From NCBI GenBank assembly GCA_900756715.1, contig CAAELC010000005.1:1-14875 (forward strand): a stretch of 14,875 nt of DNA. The letters are read 5' to 3'. Shown in pieces: positions 6,007-13,042 of this stretch. The notes under the pieces are model-generated. The model was not told the origin of the DNA. It was given only the letters and a program-made list of their open reading frames with translations, and did no database searches. This DNA is from an uncultured Oscillospiraceae bacterium (GTDB lineage: Bacteria; Bacillota; Clostridia; Oscillospirales; Oscillospiraceae). A program made the translations under genes and the position numbers. How positions within the stretch are numbered: position 1 is the first letter of the stretch; each line of letters starts with the position of its first letter.

Positions 6007-7790
6007 GGTTGCTTTCCTCCGTAACCCTTTTTGAATTTATATTTATCCCGTGCGGCGGCCAGCAGCTGCTGAGCATCCTGTGGGCCGCCCCGTTTTTCCG
6101 CTTCCTCATGAATTATATGGATGTAATCTGCCAATGCCTGCCGCGCTCCGGAGGGAGACTCTGGCTTTTGCAGTACCGCCGTCAGATGGCTCATCTCCTC
6201 CGCTGTCAGCCGGCCAGACAGGGAAGACAGGGTGGGACTGTGCCCGGCCTGCCGCTCCTGATACAGCAGCCTGTACAGCTTTCCCAGCACCGGCGAGGAA
6301 AATTGCTCCGGCGACAGGGCGTGCATGTCCTCGAACAGATCGTCGTCCCGCATCATCAGCCGGATGACGCCTTCCTCCGCCATGGCACTGCGGAGATTGG
6401 TGTAGCGCAGCTCCCGCTGAGGCGGCTGCAGCTGGGCAGATACATTCATCTCCCGTTTTTCCCGCTCCCGGCGGTTTTTCCGCCGCTGGCGCTGAAGCGC
6501 CCGGGAAACCTCTGTGCGCATGGCATCCGGCGGCAGGCCGGCAGCCTCGGCGGCACGGACGGTGTAAACCTCCCGCTCCACGGCGTTTTCAAGACCTGCC
6601 AGCACCTGGCTGATTTCCCCGGCATAGGCCACCCGCTGTCGGTCGTCTTTCAGATCATACTTCTGCGCTACCTGCGCCATACGGAATTCAATGCCGTTTT
6701 CGCTGCCGTTGAGCAGATTTTCAAAAGCTGCCGGACCCTGAAACTTGATAAAATCATCGGCGTCCTGCTTGACATAGCTGCCGTCTACCAGACGGCGCGG
6801 CAGCTGCAATACACGAACCTTGAAATCGGTGTTTTCCAGCAGGTCAAGCGCCCGCTTTGTGGCCAGCTGTCCGGCGTTGTCATTATCGTAGCAAAGCACC
6901 AATTCGCTGGTGTAGCGGCTGAGCAGACGAATCTGCTCCTGCGTCAGGGCCGTGCCCATGGAGGCAACGGCGTTGTCAAAGCCTGCCTGATGCAGCGTGA
7001 CCACATCCAGATTTCCTTCACACAGGATGATGTTGGGCCGCTTGGTCTTTTTGGCAAGATTCATGCCGTACAGTACCCGGCGCTTGCTATAGGTGATGGT
7101 TTCGCTGGTGTTCATGTACTTTGGCTCAGACTTGTCCAACACGCGGCTGCCGAAGCCGACCACATCGCCCCGCACATCAATCACCGGCAGGATCAGACGG
7201 TTCCGGAACTTGTCATAAATCCGCCCGTTTTTGTTCTGCACCACCAGACTGGCCTGCAGCAGCTCCTGCTTGGTATAGCCCTTTCCCTGCATGGCACGGA
7301 GAAGGTTGTCCCATCCGTCGGGGGCGGCCCCCATGCCGAAGCGAACGGCAATGGCCCGGTGAATCTGCCGGCGGTTCAGATAGGCCTGTACCGCTGCACC
7401 CTGCGGGGACTGGAGCATAGCGTAGTAATAGCGGGCAGCGTCCCGGTTCAGTTCCAGAATCCGGCGGCGCAGGCGGCCTGATTCTCCGGCCTCCCGGTCA
7501 TCGGGTACCTCCATATTCACGCGCTTTGCCAGAAAACGGATGGCATCCGGATAGGAGAGATTTTCTATGTCCATAATGAAATTGATGACGCTGCCGCCTT
7601 TTTTGCAGCCGAAGCAGTGGTAATACTGCTGATCGGTCATTACATGAAAGGAGGGCGTTTTTTCATTGTGGAACGGACAGCAGCCCCAGTAGCTGCCGCC
7701 CTTGGGCGTGAGGGAGACATAGCTGCCAACCACATCCAGAATATCATTCCGCGCCATCAGCTCGTCCAAAAAGGACTGGGGAAAGGCCAT
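6003..7790 (-). CDS. dnaG: DNA primase DnaG
   Basis: 595-residue primase that makes RNA primers for lagging-strand and initiation synthesis at the replication fork. The N-terminal CHC2 zinc finger has C38-x2-H41 and C59-x2-C62 (CPFHNEKTPSFH and HCFGCKKGG). The catalytic core includes RNRLILPVIDVRGDVVGFG (about 196-214). The TOPRIM domain contains CEGNLDV with E258 and the acidic triad part YDNDNAG with D302 and D304. The remaining C-terminal part would contact the replicative helicase. A GGAGGTGAG ribosome binding site precedes ATG 7790. The gene overlaps rpoD by four bases. rpsU, often present in this operon in other bacteria, is not here; upstream lie the deacylase and murC behind a terminator, so dnaG should have its own promoter. 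Confidence 0.97.
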   Translation of the reverse strand: MAFPQSFLDELMARNDILDVVGSYVSLTPKGGSYWGCCPFHNEKTPSFHVMTDQQYYHCFGCKKGGSVINFIMDIENLSYPDAIRFLAKRVNMEVPDDREAGESGRLRRRILELNRDAARYYYAMLQSPQGAAVQAYLNRRQIHRAIAVRFGMGAAPDGWDNLLRAMQGKGYTKQELLQASLVVQNKNGRIYDKFRNRLILPVIDVRGDVVGFGSRVLDKSEPKYMNTSETITYSKRRVLYGMNLAKKTKRPNIILCEGNLDVVTLHQAGFDNAVASMGTALTQEQIRLLSRYTSELVLCYDNDNAGQLATKRALDLLENTDFKVRVLQLPRRLVDGSYVKQDADDFIKFQGPAAFENLLNGSENGIEFRMAQVAQKYDLKDDRQRVAYAGEISQVLAGLENAVEREVYTVRAAEAAGLPPDAMRTEVSRALQRQRRKNRREREKREMNVSAQLQPPQRELRYTNLRSAMAEEGVIRLMMRDDDLFEDMHALSPEQFSSPVLGKLYRLLYQERQAGHSPTLSSLSGRLTAEEMSHLTAVLQKPESPSGARQALADYIHIIHEEAEKRGGPQDAQQLLAAARDKYKFKKGYGGKQP

Positions 7791-7902
7791 GTGTGCTCAC
7801 CTCCTGCCGGAAATCATGCGGTTGCACGGCCCCGTACAACTGCACCTCATTCCAATATACGAAAAAATTTTTTTGTTTCCTCTTTTCTGCCGGGAAAAAA
7901 TC
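7791..7902 (-). promoter_or_regulatory. dnaG-rpoD leader region with weak promoter signals
   Basis: Between the upstream terminator and dnaG lies an A/T block (A6 followed by T7, about 7862-7874), expected to bend DNA, and on the minus strand a TATATT -10-like box just after it without a good -35. An 18-base inverted repeat, TTGTACG-GGGC-CGTGCAA on the minus strand (7822-7839, one mismatch), lies between this and the ribosome binding site. A promoter must be here or dnaG depends on read-through; which element is used is not certain. Confidence 0.35.
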
Positions 7903-7938
7903 AAAAAACTGTCCCGCACGGTTTCCGATGCGGGACAG
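7903..7938 (-). terminator. Rho-independent terminator of the murC-deacylase transcript
   Basis: A perfect 10-base stem, CTGTCCCGCA (7909-7918)/TGCGGGACAG (7929-7938), is followed on the minus strand by TTTTTTGATTTTTT. It lies 17 bases after the deacylase stop and separates murC-deacylase from dnaG-rpoD. Confidence 0.9.
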
Positions 7939-7955
7939 GCAGGCATATCTGTCCG

Positions 7956-8492
7956 TTACAGATCTACCAGGGTCACAGAGTGGCCCGTGTAAGCCAGAAA
8001 GACCTCCAGCACATCGCGGGTCTTCAGCCGCAGGGAACTGGTGTTGCGGCAGGGATGGCAGCCAAACCAATCGCTTTCCGCCACAGACCGATCCAGCACC
8101 AGCGTCACCTTGTGCCCGGGGTCATTCATCAGCCCCAGAACCGAGGCGGAACCCGGCTGCACCCCCAAAAGCTCCTGCAGATCCTCTGCTGTGGCAAAGC
8201 TGACCCGGGAGGAGCCGACCTGCTTTGAAAAATCCCCGGTGCGGAAGGGCTTGTCCCCGGGCATGGCCAACAGATAAAAGACGCTGCGGTTTCTGGGCGT
8301 CAGCAGCAGATTTTTGCAGATGTCAACATCCAGCACCCGGCCGATTTCCTCGCAGGCGGCCATGTCGTGAGCCTCGTCATGATCGACCCGGGTGAAGGGG
8401 ATGTGCAGCTGCTCCAGCAGGTCGTACACGGACTGCTCCACGCCTTCGCGGCGCTGGACAGGAGCGCCCTCATATACAGGAGAGATTTCCAT
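7956..8492 (-). CDS. Prolyl-tRNA editing deacylase (YbaK/ProXp-ala/PrdX family)
   Basis: 178-residue free-standing trans-editing enzyme that hydrolyses mischarged tRNA-Pro, typically Ala-tRNA-Pro, in the cytosol to protect translation accuracy. The family pattern is evident: the active-site lysine in ICKNLLL (K60), the PGSASVLGLMND loop (113-124) and the FGCHPCRNTSSLRL segment (143-156), matching the PrdX/ProXp-ala subgroup rather than Cys-tRNA-Pro-specific YbaK. ATG 8492 follows AAAGGAG (8502-8508) located at the very end of murC; the gap between genes is six bases, so they form an operon. The exact misacyl substrate is inferred from subgroup motifs. A strong terminator follows. Confidence 0.88.
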   Translation of the reverse strand: MEISPVYEGAPVQRREGVEQSVYDLLEQLHIPFTRVDHDEAHDMAACEEIGRVLDVDICKNLLLTPRNRSVFYLLAMPGDKPFRTGDFSKQVGSSRVSFATAEDLQELLGVQPGSASVLGLMNDPGHKVTLVLDRSVAESDWFGCHPCRNTSSLRLKTRDVLEVFLAYTGHSVTLVDL

Positions 8493-8498
8493 GGGATA

Positions 8499-9884
8499 TT
8501 ACTCCTTTGCAAGCAATTTCTCACCGGCGCGGAAAATGTCACCGGCGCCCACCGTCAGAATCAGGTCCCCGGGGCGGGCAATGCGGGCCAGCTGATCGGC
8601 CACCTGATCCAGCGTAGAGCAGTAGATTGCGCCGGGAATCTCGCGGGCCAGATCGTTGGAGGAAATGCCGATGTCATTGTTTTCCCGGGCAGCGTAAATC
8701 TCTGCCAGAATGGTCACATCCGGCAGCTTCAGCTCCTCCACAAATTCGTGGAACAGGGCTTTGGTCCGGGTATAGGTGTGGGGCTGGAAGGCGCAGATCA
8801 CACGCTTGCAGGGCATGGTGCGGGCTGTGGTCAGCAGGGCGTGCAGCTCGCCGGGGTGGTGGGCATAGTCATCGTACACCTCTGCCCCGTGGAAGGTACC
8901 TTTGTGCTCAAAGCGGCGTCCTGCGCCGTGGAAGGTGGAAAGTCCCTGCTCCACTGCCCGGCCGCTGATGCCCAGCACATAGGCGGCGGCGGCAGCGGCC
9001 AGCGCGTTGAGAATGTTGTGCTTGCCGGCCACCTTCAGCTCCACATGGGCGTAGGGCTTTCCGTGAATGACCACATCGAAGGTGGGGCAGCCATCGTGAA
9101 AGGCAATGTTGTCGGCGGTACAGTCGGCGTCCCGGTGGGTGATGCCGAAGGTGAACACCGGGTGGGAAAGACCTGCCACAGCGTCCCGTGCGCCGGAATC
9201 ATCGGCGTTGGCAATGATGTAACCCTGCTGAGGAACCAGCTGGGCAAAACTGTGGAAGGAATGCTCCACATCGGCCAGATCCTTGAAAAAGTCCAGATGG
9301 TCGGCCTCTACATTCAGAATCACCGCCACGGTGGGGAAGAAATTCAGAAAGGAGTTGCAATATTCACAGGACTCCAGAATGATGGTGTCGCCGTGGCCTA
9401 CCCGGTAGCCGGAGTGCAGCAGCGGAAGCGTTCCGCCAATCATCACAGTGGGGTCTGCCTGAGCGGCCATGAAAATGTGAGTAGCCATGGAGGTGGTGGT
9501 GGTTTTGCCGTGGGTGCCGGAGATGCACAGAGCGTTTTTGTACCCCTGCATGATGGCGCCCCAGGCCTGTGCCCGTTCATAAACCGGGATGCCCCGGGCA
9601 ATGGCGCCGGAAATTTCCGGATTGTCATCATGGATAGCGGCGGTGCGGATCACCAGCTGGGCGTCCTGCAGGTTTTCGGCCGAATGGCCAATGGCAACAT
9701 GGATGCCCAGTGAACGCAGGTGACGCACGGTGTCGCTGTCATTCATATCAGAGCCCTGCACCTGCAGGCCCATGCCGGCCAGTACCTCGGCCAGCGGACA
9801 CATGGACACGCCGCCGATACCGGACAGGTGAACCCGGGTTCCGGGTGTTAAAAAGCTTTTAAAATCCACAGCGGGATGCATCAT
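8499..9884 (-). CDS. murC: UDP-N-acetylmuramate--L-alanine ligase MurC
   Basis: 461-residue cytosolic ligase that adds L-alanine to UDP-N-acetylmuramate with ATP, the first peptide step of peptidoglycan synthesis. The N-terminal domain has the HLSGIGGVSM loop (19-28) for the UDP substrate. The ATP P-loop is GTHGKTTT (123-130). ESCEYCNSF (171-179) is the Clostridia-style version of the usual E-x-D-E-S-D segment. GKHN (287-290), GAGRRFE (320-326) and DDYAHHP (338-344) are the conserved Mur ligase motifs. AGGAGG lies 7 bases before the first of two adjacent ATG codons, so the first (9884) was taken. It heads the operon with the deacylase and is divergent from cca with an overlapping promoter. 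Confidence 0.97.
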   Translation of the reverse strand: MMHPAVDFKSFLTPGTRVHLSGIGGVSMCPLAEVLAGMGLQVQGSDMNDSDTVRHLRSLGIHVAIGHSAENLQDAQLVIRTAAIHDDNPEISGAIARGIPVYERAQAWGAIMQGYKNALCISGTHGKTTTTSMATHIFMAAQADPTVMIGGTLPLLHSGYRVGHGDTIILESCEYCNSFLNFFPTVAVILNVEADHLDFFKDLADVEHSFHSFAQLVPQQGYIIANADDSGARDAVAGLSHPVFTFGITHRDADCTADNIAFHDGCPTFDVVIHGKPYAHVELKVAGKHNILNALAAAAAAYVLGISGRAVEQGLSTFHGAGRRFEHKGTFHGAEVYDDYAHHPGELHALLTTARTMPCKRVICAFQPHTYTRTKALFHEFVEELKLPDVTILAEIYAARENNDIGISSNDLAREIPGAIYCSTLDQVADQLARIARPGDLILTVGAGDIFRAGEKLLAKE

Positions 9885-9918
9885 ATGGATTCCTCCTAAA
9901 GACGCAGAAGCGCCAGAA

Positions 9919-9947
9919 TTGCATTATAGCGTAAACTATATTATAAT
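9919..9947 (+). promoter_or_regulatory. cca promoter, sharing its -10 box with the murC promoter
   Basis: TTGCAT (9919-9924), 17-base spacer, TATAAT (9942-9947). The start of transcription would be near 9954, about 50 bases before the cca ATG. Six of the eight bases of the palindrome ATTATAAT (9940-9947) form this -10; the opposite-strand six form that of murC. Confidence 0.7.
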
Positions 9948-9968
9948 ACATACAAAGAAAAAGTGCAA
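9940..9968 (-). promoter_or_regulatory. murC promoter, sharing its -10 box with the cca promoter
   Basis: On the minus strand TTGCAC (9968-9963), 17-base spacer, TATAAT (9945-9940). Transcription would start near 9933 and run leftward to murC. Hexamers and spacing are almost the mirror image of the rightward cca promoter, so the two cannot be occupied at once. Confidence 0.75.
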
Positions 9969-10003
9969 CCATAACCGAAAAACCAGTTTCCGGAGGACAG
10001 TGT

Positions 10004-11320
10004 ATGAGAAATGGACATGCAGCGCAGGTGCTTGCGCGGCTGCGGCAGGGCGGATACAGCGCCTATCTGGTGGGTGGCTGCCTGCGGGATTTGCTGCGGG
10101 GAGCAGAGCCGCACGATTGGGACATTGCAACCTCGGCCCGGCCGGAACAGACGATGGCTCTGTTTGGCCGCTGCGCGCTGCCCACCGGTATACAGCACGG
10201 AACGGTCACCGTCCAGCTGGAGAGAGAGAGTATAGAGGTCACTACCTTTCGCTGTGATGGCCCCTATCTGGACGGCCGGCACCCCAGCAGCGTTTCCTTC
10301 ACATCCTCCATTGAGGAGGATCTTGCCCGCCGGGATTTCACCGTCAACGCCATGGCTATGGATGAGGAGGGGAAGCTGATTGACCCGTTTGGCGGACAAA
10401 AGGACCTGAAAGCGGGCCTGATTCGCTGCGTGGGAGAACCGGAAAAGCGCTTTGCGGAGGATGCTCTGCGAATTTTGCGGGCGCTGCGGTTTTCTGCCTG
10501 CCTTGGCTTTGCCATCGCCCCTGACACGGAAACGGCAATTGACAGACAGGCCAATCTTTTGCACAAGATTGCTGCCGAGCGTATCCGCGAGGAGATGGAT
10601 AAGCTGCTGTGCGGCGGCAGCTGTTTATCCGTTCTGCTGCGGTGGCCGCAGGTGCTGGGGGTATTTCTGCCGGAGCTTACTGCCTGTGTGGGCTTTGACC
10701 AGCGGAACCGGCACCACTGCTACACGGTGTATGAGCACATTTGCCGCAGCGTTGCTGCTGCCCCGGCAGAGCCGCTGCTGCGCTGGGTGATGCTGCTGCA
10801 TGATGTGGGAAAGCCGGAGACCTTTACCCTTGGGGCAGACGGACAGGGACATTTCCGGGACCATGACCAGCGCAGCGCCGACATGGCGGCGGAGATTTTC
10901 ATGCGTCTGCGCTTTGACCGGGCCACCGCCCGGCAGGCAGAGGAGTTGATTCGCTGGCACGACCGGGATGTTCCCAGAACAGAGGCGGGCATCAGCCGCG
11001 CCCTGTCCCAGCTGGGCCGGGAACAGTTTTTCCGCCTGCTGGCGGTGAAGCGTGCAGACAATCTGGCCCAGCACCCGGACTATCGCCGGATGCAGCAGGA
11101 GATAGACCGGGCGGAAGTGCTGGCCCGGAATCTGCTGGCCCGGGGGCAGTGTCTGAGCGTTCGGGAGCTGTCCGTGAACGGACGGGATCTGCTGGCTTTG
11201 GGCTACCGGGGCGCGGAGATCGGACAGGCCCAGCAGAGGCTTTTGTCACTGGTTCTGGATCAGGCGCTGCCGAACAGCCGCGAGGCGCTGCTGGACTATC
11301 TGAAAGAGAATCGGATGTAG
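10004..11320 (+). CDS. cca: CCA tRNA nucleotidyltransferase with HD domain
   Basis: 438-residue class II nucleotidyltransferase that builds or repairs the 3'-CCA end of tRNAs. The head domain has GGCLRDLL (24-31) and the metal-binding D38-W-D40 (PHDWDIATS). RRDFTVNAMA (109-118) is the conserved ribose/flexible-loop motif, and RFAEDALRILRALRFSA (148-164) carries the EDxxR-type template element that selects C and A. A C-terminal HD domain follows, with HDVGKP (265-270) and HFRDHDQRSADMA further on, as in cca enzymes with phosphodiesterase/phosphatase activity; B. subtilis Cca lacks this. A CGGAGG ribosome binding site precedes ATG 10004. The A-adding/CC-adding split seen in some Clostridia cannot be excluded, but only one such gene is in the window. 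Confidence 0.93.
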   Translation: MRNGHAAQVLARLRQGGYSAYLVGGCLRDLLRGAEPHDWDIATSARPEQTMALFGRCALPTGIQHGTVTVQLERESIEVTTFRCDGPYLDGRHPSSVSFTSSIEEDLARRDFTVNAMAMDEEGKLIDPFGGQKDLKAGLIRCVGEPEKRFAEDALRILRALRFSACLGFAIAPDTETAIDRQANLLHKIAAERIREEMDKLLCGGSCLSVLLRWPQVLGVFLPELTACVGFDQRNRHHCYTVYEHICRSVAAAPAEPLLRWVMLLHDVGKPETFTLGADGQGHFRDHDQRSADMAAEIFMRLRFDRATARQAEELIRWHDRDVPRTEAGISRALSQLGREQFFRLLAVKRADNLAQHPDYRRMQQEIDRAEVLARNLLARGQCLSVRELSVNGRDLLALGYRGAEIGQAQQRLLSLVLDQALPNSREALLDYLKENRM

Positions 11321-11327
11321 CGCCGCC

Positions 11328-12392
11328 TTACTTCCACAGACGGATGCATCCGCTCTCGTGCAGCTGCTTTACCAGCAGCAGTGCCAGGGGAAACAGCAGC
11401 ATGCCTCCCACCCCCATGGTGCAAAAGCCGATATACATGGCGCACAATGCCGCAAGGGGCGGAAGATTTGCCTGCCTTGCCATGACCTTTGGCTCTGTAA
11501 AGCTGCGTACCATGGAAATGATGCCATAGGTGGCTGCCAGCGCGATGGCCCGGGGCACCTGCCCCAGCAGGAGACAGACGGCGCACCATGGCAGCAGCAC
11601 CGTGCCGGTGCCGAAGACCGGCAGCGCATCAATCACGGCAATCCCGGCGGCCAGCAGCAGGGCATAGGGCTGACGCAGCAGCAGAAAGGCACAGAGCAGC
11701 TCCACAAAGGTGATGCCCAGAAGAATGCATTGGGCCCGCAGCCACTGGCCAAGGGAGGACAGCAGGCCCTGCTTTAGCTGCCGGGCCCAGTGCAGGGCCC
11801 GGGGAGAAAGCTGGCGGCGGAAAAAGAGCAGCATGCCGGGATAGGAGGCTGTGGTAAAGAACAGCGCCAGAGCGGTGGTGCCTGCGAAAAGGAAAATGCC
11901 CGGCAGCATAGCCGCGCCGTCTGTCAGCAGCTGTAATCCTTGAGCCGACAGGCTGAGCACCCAGCTTGTGACGCGGGTGCCGCCCTCGGCAAGCAGATGC
12001 CGGAGCCACTGCCCCACCGCCTGGGGGCAGGCGGCGCAATAGGCATCCAGCCGCTGGCGCCACAGGGCGAGATATTCCGGCAGCGCCGCAAGATACTGCG
12101 GCAGCGCCTGGGTCAGCCGCAGCGCCTGCTGGAAAAGACCTGACAGCAGCACGGCCAGCACGCTGACAATGGCGCCCAGCACCAGCGCCGACAGGACCGC
12201 CGCCACGAAGCCCCGGCGCAGGCGCAGCTTCCCGGCGAGAAAGCGGATGGCGGGCTCCATGCCGGCTGCCAGTGCCAGCGCAATGATAAACGGCAGCAGC
12301 CATACCAGCACATACCGCAGCGCCAGATATACGCATGCCGTTGCCGCGGCGGCAAAGGCAGCGCCAGTGAGGAAGCGAAGCTGTTTATTCAC
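11328..12392 (-). CDS. AI-2E family permease, YtvI-like membrane protein
   Basis: 354-residue polytopic membrane protein of the AI-2E/PerM/YtvI family. Two hydrophobic segments lie at about 8-45, another at about 63-88. A less hydrophobic, presumably extracytoplasmic, middle part follows (about 92-165). The C-terminal half carries four or more segments with the family hallmark DALPVFGTGTVLLPW and the EPKVMARQANLPPL loop. Family members include autoinducer-2 exporters, Na+/H+ antiporters and the B. subtilis sporulation protein YtvI; sequence alone does not choose, but Clostridia homologues are usually named YtvI. The start is GTG 12392, placed by AAAGGAGG seven bases upstream; an ATG at this place is absent. 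It converges on cca with only seven bases between the stop codons and no terminator there. Confidence 0.85.
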   Translation of the reverse strand: MNKQLRFLTGAAFAAAATACVYLALRYVLVWLLPFIIALALAAGMEPAIRFLAGKLRLRRGFVAAVLSALVLGAIVSVLAVLLSGLFQQALRLTQALPQYLAALPEYLALWRQRLDAYCAACPQAVGQWLRHLLAEGGTRVTSWVLSLSAQGLQLLTDGAAMLPGIFLFAGTTALALFFTTASYPGMLLFFRRQLSPRALHWARQLKQGLLSSLGQWLRAQCILLGITFVELLCAFLLLRQPYALLLAAGIAVIDALPVFGTGTVLLPWCAVCLLLGQVPRAIALAATYGIISMVRSFTEPKVMARQANLPPLAALCAMYIGFCTMGVGGMLLFPLALLLVKQLHESGCIRLWK

Positions 12393-12410
12393 AGTGTCCT
12401 CCTTTTTGGA

Positions 12411-12433
12411 TTTGTCCTTGCATTGTGGACAAA
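12411..12433. repeat. Inverted repeat across the pheB-like promoter, candidate operator
   Basis: TTTGTCC (12411-12417) and GGACAAA (12427-12433) are perfect 7-base arms 9 bases apart; the -35 box TTGCAT (12418-12423) lies inside the gap. A dimer bound here would block polymerase. The site also sits just upstream of the permease ribosome binding site, so it could affect both divergent genes. Confidence 0.5.
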
Positions 12434-12446
12434 AGTGTGATACAGT
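12418..12446 (+). promoter_or_regulatory. Promoter of the PheB-like gene
   Basis: TTGCAT (12418-12423), a 17-base spacer and TACAGT (12441-12446), with TG at 12438-12439 giving an extended -10. Transcription would start near 12453, about 26 bases before the ATG at 12479. Confidence 0.6.
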
Positions 12447-12478
12447 AAGTCAAACTCCAGATAAAAGGAATGGGGACT

Positions 12479-12916
12479 ATGAGCAAGAAGAAATATTACA
12501 TCGTTTCGGAGGAGGCCCTGCCGGAGGTATTCGTCAAGGTGGCTGAGGCCAAGCGCATGCTGCAGGTAGGCGAGGCGAAAACCGTGGGCGAGGCGGCGAA
12601 AAAGGTGGGCATCAGCCGCAGTGCTTTCTATAAGTATAAGGATGCGGTGCAGCCGTTTCAGGACATGAAGGCGGGGCACATCATTACATTTTATGCACTG
12701 CTGAAGGATATACCCGGGGTGCTGAGCAATTACCTGTCTATTTTTGCCAATTCCGGAGCAAATATACTCACCATCAACCAGACGATTCCCACCAATGGCT
12801 GCGCCGGTGTTACCATTTCCGCCGAAACCAGCGAGATGAGCGAGGAATTGGATGAAATGATGGCCCGCATTTCCGGTGCGCCGGGCGTTCTGCGTCTGGA
12901 GGTTCTGGCGGGCTGA
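12479..12916 (+). CDS. pheB: PheB-like protein: helix-turn-helix plus ACT domain
   Basis: 145-residue protein matching B. subtilis PheB across its length (145 versus about 147 residues as I remember it). Residues 34-58 (KTVGEAAKKVGISRSAFYKY) read as a helix-turn-helix, and residues 69-143 as an ACT domain (ALLKDIPGVLSNYLSIFANS, NILTINQTIP), which usually binds an amino acid and dimerises. In B. subtilis the gene lies between obg and pheA; here it is alone, with no aromatic or threonine pathway gene near. A regulator sensing an amino acid is the most natural reading, but PheB has no firmly proven function. Start: AAAGGA (12464-12469) is right for ATG 12479 and too close for the in-frame ATG at 12470. 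It may control its own promoter through the inverted repeat at 12411-12433. Confidence 0.85.
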   Translation: MSKKKYYIVSEEALPEVFVKVAEAKRMLQVGEAKTVGEAAKKVGISRSAFYKYKDAVQPFQDMKAGHIITFYALLKDIPGVLSNYLSIFANSGANILTINQTIPTNGCAGVTISAETSEMSEELDEMMARISGAPGVLRLEVLAG

Positions 12917-12981
12917 CAGATTGCAGACAAGGGCGCAGAGGCGGTGTATGGGCGGCTCTGCCGGTATTCAGAAAACAGAAA

Positions 12982-13017
12982 AAACGCATCCGCCCGCAGC
13001 TGCGGGCGGATGCGTTT
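12982..13017 (-). terminator. 36-bp perfect palindrome, terminator of queH (and perhaps pheB)
   Basis: The palindrome runs without mismatch from 12982 to 13017, centred on AGCT, with arms AAACGCATCCGCCCGCAG and its complement. On the minus strand it is followed by a T-rich tract (TTTTTTCTGTTTTC), typical for stopping the leftward queH transcript. On the plus strand only TTT follows, so termination of the PheB-like gene is weaker. Confidence 0.85.
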
Positions 13018-13042
13018 GCATCATTTGCAGGCTTCTATTCGG

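Noticed and set aside
7840..7895. Sigma-H-like promoter (AGGAAAC ... GGAATGA) before dnaG, as known for the B. subtilis sigA operon
   Set aside because: The spacing (about 17) is too long and the -10 part has mismatches at key positions.
4843..9713. Long open frames on the plus strand opposite rpoD, dnaG and murC (up to about 500 codons)
   Set aside because: They lie exactly over well-supported genes on the other strand, translate to His/Gln/Leu-rich sequence without domains, and follow from the G/C-biased third codon positions of the real genes.
12470..12478. Alternative ATG nine bases upstream for the PheB-like protein
   Set aside because: It would start directly at the AAAGGA ribosome binding site with no spacing.
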